Assembly: GCA_019022495.1 (NCBI GenBank)
Contig: JAFEKR010000004.1
Coordinates: 2,418,001-2,482,000 of the forward strand
Length of the DNA: 64,000 nt
Direction: 5' to 3'
DNA from: Epichloe hybrida
Lineage: Eukaryota; Ascomycota; Sordariomycetes; Hypocreales; Clavicipitaceae
Shown: positions 55,951-64,000 of the stretch, one piece after another
Layout of the letters: the number at the start of each line of letters is the position of its first letter
Position numbering within the stretch: position 1 is the first letter of the stretch
The notes under the pieces: model-generated
Told to the model about the DNA's origin: nothing
What the model saw: only the letters and a program-made list of their open reading frames with translations
The model's database searches: none
Translations under genes and position numbers: made by a program

Positions 55951-57529
55951 CCTGGGGACGCATGGGTTGAACGCAGTTTCAGACGCAGGCCTAATCCGGC
56001 CGGCACTGAGCTTGAAGACTCGTGCGCCCGATGCGTCCATCCATGCCCATCCTGCTTCACGTCCTTCACGTCCTTCACGTCCTTCACGTCATCCATCTTG
56101 AAGGACAGCCCCGCACGTGATGATTCTGGCACGAAGCCCGCGATGACTGGCTGCTGAGAAAAAAGCATGACCACTGGCCTCTGCGGTTGGCGCGCCAATC
56201 ACGAAGCGCTTGCACCCTGTTGAGCAAAGGCAATGTGATGATCTCGTTTCCGGAAGAGAGAAGGGGCTCGAATCAGAATCAGAAACTCCCCGTTTGCTCA
56301 TTCAACTCAACTTTGTACCGATATGCCCGTCCTTTGATAACTTCTATCGCCAGCACAAGGCGGGTGCTGCAAGGGTGCGGTGGTGTGCAACCAGACGGCG
56401 AACTCGTGGTCGCACTGCATCGTTGCCAGGATCATTGGAGAGATCTTCCACTCTGACGGGGGCGTGCTGACTGGATGTAGTGAAATGAAACACGAATCAC
56501 ATGACAGGATTTAGGTCCAAGTATGTATTCATTACAGCATAAATTTCGAACGTATGTAATCCGTATGTAATCCGTATGTAATCCGTATGTACGGAGTACG
56601 CTGGAGGCAGAATAGAATGTGGACTTGGTGTCCCAGCTTCCTTCCGACTGGAGCTTGTATGACGTATGCATGCATGCATGCATGCTTGCGCCAGTATTAT
56701 GTACATATGTAGTAGATATCTCATTTAGTATCATTAGTATTGCGCAACACTTTGATCTTTCCATTGGCTATTTAGCATTCTTTGGTTCTTATGGATATAT
56801 TCTCTGGTGCTTACCTTGACAGAAGACATTGTTTGCATTGAAACCACGTCCGGATAGAAAATAGCTGATATCCGCTCCGTCCACCCCCTACTAACTAGTA
56901 CTACTATGTACACCCACTGTAGGACGCCTGGATCTGAGCCAGCCAGTTGACGCTTGCATGTTGATGCACCACCACCTGCCGACGCTGCCGCACCCGCACC
57001 CGCCACCCGCCACCACCCGCCACCCGCACCTGCGCGCCTGCCACTCCCATCAGATCAGGGCCATCACTTCAAGGGCTTGGGCTTTGGGCTTGGGCTTGCT
57101 GTGCCCGGAACACGGCGACACCGATTCAGAACGGGGTGCGCGTGTGAGCTCATCTTGAGCCTATTTGCTCCATTGATTATTCTACCATTTCCAACATTTT
57201 CGCAGTCAGCATCATACTGCTTCAGCGCTGCAAGAATCCATTGACCCCATTCTGCCCTTGCTACCTCTCTGCCTCTGCCTCTGCCTCTGCGCTCCCGCTT
57301 TCCCTCCCCGACATCGAAACCGAGCTGGGCTTGTCCCCCCGTCGACTGGACGACCTTCAACTTGAGACATATGCGCAGTCAACACGCCGAGCATCGCGCG
57401 CCACCCAAGCCTCTAAAGGTCTGAATCCGAATCCGAACCCGTGGATTTATCTGTACAACGGCCGCTTAATACGCAAAACGATACCAACAACAACAACGGG
57501 ACCAAGATTGATTGAGAACCGCTGCGAAA
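55951..57529. other. Intergenic with short tandem repeats
   Basis: It contains four copies of CTTCACGTC (56058-56092), three of GTATGTAATCC near 56552-56588 ending in TACGGAGTA (56590-56598), an ATGCATGC run near 56665-56685, and CTTGGGCTTTGGG repeats near 57075-57095. No gene recognised; the last 150 bases lead into the ORF at 57530. Confidence 0.5.
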
Positions 57530-57877
57530 ATGAATGGTGATCAGTCGGCTGAGCCCGAGAAGCCTCCACCTCCTGATGCGACCGATGGTGGGAGCTCCAT
57601 TAACAACGGAGCTGACGGCCTGGCCAAGAAGCGCAAGAAGGACGGCCTCAAACCCATAGTCACGACCGAGGGCCCCGAGGGAGATGTACAGCCAGCCAAA
57701 CAGGACAAAAAGACGGGGTGCGTAGGCAATATTATTCCATTTTCTCATGCATCTATGGGTTGTCATGGCTGGGTTCTACTGGGTTCTACTGGGTTCTACC
57801 GGGTTCTACTGGGTTTACTCCGTACTGCGTGCAAAACCCTTGATGGCGCGAAGAGTGTCATGCCTCATGCTCCATGA
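57530..57877 (+). pseudogene. Orphan 5' exon resembling a Zn2Cys6 regulator N-terminus
   Basis: ATG at 57530 opens MNGDQSAEPEKPPPPDATDGG, and the segment KKRKKDGLKPIVTTEGPEGD at about residues 35-54 resembles the N-terminal leader of a group of fungal Zn2Cys6 transcription factors. A splice donor candidate (GTGCGT) follows at about 57718. No downstream exon with a Cys6 cluster or regulatory domain is found before the SRPK gene. If unspliced, the frame runs into a repeat of TGGGTTCTAC and stops at 57877. It is most likely a truncated gene fragment, or a short gene whose remaining exons I could not identify. The family resemblance is from recognition of one short block only. Confidence 0.4.
57769..57815. 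repeat. Tandem TGGGTTCTAC repeat
   Basis: Four near-identical 10-11-bp units, directly followed by TACTCCGTA at 57816-57824. Confidence 0.75.
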
Positions 57878-60965
<3,088 letters not shown>

Positions 60966-61701
60966 GGAGTCGACAAGCTCACGCACTGGAGCGTCTTGGC
61001 CAGAGACGGGCCAATGACAACAATGACTGCTCTTGTTACAGCCTCGTTTCTTCTTCTTCTTCTTCCTCTTCTTCTTCTTCATGTTTGGTTGGTCGCGTGT
61101 GTTGTGCATCACCGAGAGAAACTACTGGCCACCTGGAGCAGCTGTGGGCATTGCATGGGTATGATGGGGCGTTGGCACGCGAGGCAAAAAAAAAATGGGA
61201 GAAGTCCAGCACAAGCTGAATGACAGCGAACCAATCTCACCCGAGAGGGGACCTCGCATCCAGGGAACTTGTGTTGTGAGCGAGATTCGCGGTTGCACAT
61301 GCCGTAGCGACACCAATGAAATGAAATGCTATGGATGGGAATCGGGACATGACGAATCTGTAAGCGAGTAGTAGAGGGAAGAGAAGGGGGGGGGAGTCTA
61401 CGCACAGACGCGTGGGTAAATGGATGAACGGGACGGGACGGGACAGGACAGGACAAGAAATAGATAGACTATTGCATGAATGACGTGGGTTTCAGAGCTA
61501 TATAAACGGTGGACGGACAGGACGTGTACGCGATGTCATATAAAGAGAATTGCTCAGGGGGTTAGGTATACTTCAGCTTCGCCTTCGCTGCTGGAATGCT
61601 GAAACTAGTCCATGTCCGTCCCTTGGTATCAGCTCCGTATGCCCTACAACGCAACGCCTTTTATATAATACACATGGAGCCATCTTGCACGCTCACGCTT
61701 C
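60966..61701. other. Convergent intergenic region
   Basis: The 3' flanks of the SRPK and lunapark genes. CTT repeats at 61049-61082 and GGGACGGGACAGGACA repeats near 61430-61455 are present. No gene recognised. Confidence 0.5.
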
Positions 61702-62958
61702 TTACTTGGCCTTTCTTCTCCTCGCCTTGACGCTACCTGCTGGGCTGTCGGTGGCCGTGGCAGACATGTCGTCGAGACGCTCATCACCAGCTTGATGGGC
61801 CTCTGTGGAATCAACTTCCGAGGGGCCCGGTTCGTCTTCTGCCGAAGCGAGCACCTCTTCTTCCATGACCCGATTGCCCTCGTCTACCTCGCCGTTGGTG
61901 GCTCCGCACCCGCTGCACCTCCACATGCCGATTTCTGCGAGAGTCTTCGTCCCGGGGGGAGCTTGGCCGTTGACCAGTCTGCAGGCGTGGCAGATGAGAG
62001 CAAATCTGTTCTTGGAGGCAGCTTCGTCTTCGCCGAGGAGGACGTCGAATATGCGGTCGTACCAGTGCGTTTCGGGCGTCGTCATGAATTGCTGGTGGTG
62101 GATGCGTGGCGCAGGCGGTGGGTTTGTGTACGCGTTTGGGGCAAAGTCTGCGCCGGCTTGTTGCTGCGTCTCGCGGGGTCTCGCGTCTGCATTGGACATG
62201 GCAGCTTCCGGACGGACAACGTTGGCAGTCGGCGGTGGTGGTAGATTTGTTCGGCCAGTGGTGTTGGGAGCACCATTCTTGAGAGCGGTGTTTTTGCCCC
62301 TGGGACCATCGGCGGCTGTCTCGTCTGGTTTGTCGCCCTTGTTCGACTTTTGCTTATTGCCGCCTCCGTATTTTTCAATGAGTTCCATGGTGGAGTCGTA
62401 CTTGGTGGCTTCTTTCAGCTTCTGAATTGTTTTGGCGCGCTCGTCTTGGTCGGCGTTGAGGCGGGTGCTGGCGTTTTCAATGTGGTAGGTGAAGTATGCC
62501 GATATGATCGCTCGGGTAGCGTATATCCTAGGGTATCGTGTTAGATTCCGAATCTTGCTTCATCACTAGGTAGACGAGAAAGCGAGCGCGGCGAGGACCA
62601 AAAAAAAAAATTAAAAATTAGAACAACGTACAACATGGGACCGCCTGCCATGCCTGCCCATTCATAGACACTTAGATTCTTGTATCCCACCACCAACAGC
62701 AGGACAATAGCGTACACTAGGTACGCGAAACTAAGGTAGAGGGTCCATAGGACTTTGGCTCGGCGGGAGTTGGTGCGCAAGCGATCGAGGCGAGCTTGGG
62801 CGTCTGTGATTCTGGTCGACAAGGTGGACAGGGTCTTTTCGAAGGATGCCGGCGAGGACGTGTCGCCCTGTACAGTGCAGAGTTGGGGTTAGCTTGAGGG
62901 TTTGTCGCGGGGGAGAAATTGGAATGCTGGGTACCTTCCATGGCCAGAACGACACCAT
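61702..62958 (-). CDS. lnp1: Lunapark-family ER junction protein
   Basis: Three exons on the minus strand (62935-62958, 62632-62867, 61702-62527) encode 361 residues. Lunapark stabilises three-way junctions of the tubular ER. The first exon is only eight codons (MVSFWPWK), then GDTSSPASFEKTLSTLSTRI, as in fungal relatives. Two membrane segments (VLWTLYLSFAYLVYAIVLLLVV and WAGMAGGPMLIYATRAIISAYF) flank a short turn. The second spans the splice junction, where the donor GTACGT after ATGTT gives the conserved reading. The C-terminal zinc ribbon is FALICHACRLVNG...MWRCSGCGATNG, with all four Cys. A coiled coil (RLNADQDERAKTIQKL) precedes a disordered Pro-rich linker. Confidence 0.93.
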
Positions 62959-63481
62959 CTTGGGAGCTGGAGAAGCTGCCAATGGTGTTGAGGGTGGACA
63001 AAAGGAAGAGTGAAGAGATGGAAATGGTGGTGACTTGGCAAGAAGGGGGAAAGAAAGTTAGTAGGCATAGCAGTGACACATATAGCAGTGATACATGGCA
63101 GTGACGTGTGAAGGCGGCAAGGCGGCAAGGCGGCAAGGCGGCAAGGCGGCAGGCGGCTCCGAGGAGACCAGCTGGCCACAGCCAATTTAAATTTGACGCA
63201 CATTGGAGACGCCAGCTGTCACTCCGCCGTGGATCCGTCTCGTCTCGCCACCTCGTCTTTCAAAGTTTGTTCCCACGACAATTCCTCTCAAGCAACCTTG
63301 GCGTTGCCATGGATTTGATTGCCTAGCTCGCCGGGAACTCGAGCCGAACCCCCTCCGCATCTTTCATATTCTCTCCCATTTTTTCTTCGCATCGTCTGTC
63401 CTCCATGCCTGCGCATTCTATTCCCTAGACACCCGTCAAGTCTGTCTGAACCCGCGGTCTGGTTAAGCGTCAGTGACTAAC
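62959..63481. promoter_or_regulatory. Divergent promoter between lunapark and golgin-like genes
   Basis: A 523-bp gap between head-to-head genes. It contains about five tandem copies of GGCGGCAA at 63112-63150 and two AGCAGTGAYACAT repeats near 63068-63100. No TATA box is evident. Confidence 0.5.
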
Positions 63482-64000
63482 ATGTTCCAAGTATGTTTCC
63501 AACCCGGCCATGATGTTCCACAATACCGCGTGGCATTCAGCCTATTGACTGTCTTGTTTCAGAGAATTAGAGGCGCCATTGACCGCACCATTGCCGAGGA
63601 ACAAGCTCGCCAAAAGCCAGGCGATAGCGCAACTCCGCCCAGATCCGGCTCGACGTCGTCCCGGAGGAGTGATGGCAATGCTGCTGACCGTCGCCCTCGA
63701 GCCAAGAAGCCCTCAGCTGATATGACCGATAATGGGGCACCGAGCCCCGACCCTGCTGTATTTGAGGCTGCCTTTGTCATAGACGACAGCGATGATCCGA
63801 GCCGTGCAGGTACCCCTGGGCCGCCGCCGCCGCCTCCCGAGGAGGACAATCCAGATAGCTCTGGCACTGCTGGCATAACCAACAAGGATGGCCAGGCCGA
63901 GCCTTCACAAGACGGCGCGGTTGTAGAAAAGGGCAGCGGCGTGGGGAAGAAGTCAGAGGCAGATGGCGCTACCGCCAACACAAATTCGGGAGAGGCCACA
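63482..64000 (+). CDS. Probable golgin (N-terminal part, runs off the window)
   Basis: A three-codon first exon, ATG TTC CAA (63482-63490), is joined across a 72-bp intron (GTATGT...TTTCAG) to an exon beginning at 63563 and open to the window end. The start MFQRIRGAIDRTIAEEQARQK is an amphipathic, basic N-terminus of the kind found in fungal golgins with a C-terminal GRIP or related domain. The following text is disordered, Ser/Pro/Asp-rich, with AVFEAAFVIDDSDDPSRAGTP as a conserved-looking block and a six-proline run. The coiled coil and targeting domain would lie beyond 64000. Assignment rests on the N-terminus only and could be wrong. Confidence 0.6.
   Translation, partial: MFQVCFQPGHDVPQYRVAFSLLTVLFQRIRGAIDRTIAEEQARQKPGDSATPPRSGSTSSRRSDGNAADRRPRAKKPSADMTDNGAPSPDPAVFEAAFVIDDSDDPSRAGTPGPPPPPPEEDNPDSSGTAGITNKDGQAEPSQDGAVVEKGSGVGKKSEADGATANTNSGEAT

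Noticed and set aside
63559..63999. Minus-strand open frame opposite the golgin-like exon
   Set aside because: The plus strand has a convincing start, intron and conserved N-terminus. The minus frame has no domain.

Overview
This is nuclear DNA of a filamentous ascomycete. The coding regions are GC-moderate and interrupted by short introns (about 50-140 bp, GTRNGT...YAG). The gene families are typical of Pezizomycotina: Zn2Cys6 and C2H2 regulators, MFS transporters, COP9 signalosome, SAGA, PEX16, Brr6/Brl1, SRPK and lunapark. One transposon has decayed in the C-to-T, stop-rich pattern left by repeat-induced point mutation (RIP). Protein resemblance suggests a Sordariomycete, probably Hypocreales, but the species cannot be read from the window.

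Layout. 1-2.3 kb is a repeat island: tandem repeats, a possible LTR-like fragment, a small Cys-rich ORF and two 379-bp MITEs in opposite orientation. 2.8-16 kb holds an MFS transporter interrupted by an in-frame TAG, two convergent Nudix hydrolases, an APH-fold kinase-like protein, a divergent pair of transcription factors (C2H2-like and Zn2Cys6), and a second MFS transporter. 16-18 kb is COP9 signalosome subunit 2, whose C-terminus is frameshifted by a 10-bp tandem duplication. 17.7-22.3 kb is gene-free and contains nested and adjacent foldback elements. 22.3-35 kb carries an otubain, a second copy of one MITE, an NF-X1/SAD-3/Hrr1-like SF1 helicase (also with an in-frame TAG at a conserved Trp), SAGA subunit Spt8 and a GC-rich orphan gene. 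35.7-37.6 kb is a C2H2 regulator, followed by about 6 kb without a recognisable gene. 43.8-53 kb holds PEX16, a Zn2Cys6 regulator, Brl1/Brr6 and Spn1/IWS1. 53.3-55.95 kb is a complete but dead 2.6-kb Mutator-like element. 57.5-64 kb holds an orphan 5' exon, an SRPK kinase, lunapark and the start of a probable golgin.

Most genes are unlinked housekeeping or regulatory genes; there is no biosynthetic cluster. The most interesting signals are these. (1) Two independent genes have a TAG exactly where the family has, or is expected to have, Trp, and in both the A lies in or at the mouth of a small hairpin. This resembles the restorative UAG-to-UGG A-to-I mRNA editing known from sexual development in Sordariomycetes, although simple pseudogenisation is possible. 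(2) The CSN2 C-terminal frameshift. (3) A dispersed intergenic 9-mer, TACGGAGTA, present at least 18 times. (4) Several well-bounded non-autonomous DNA elements with identifiable target-site duplications.
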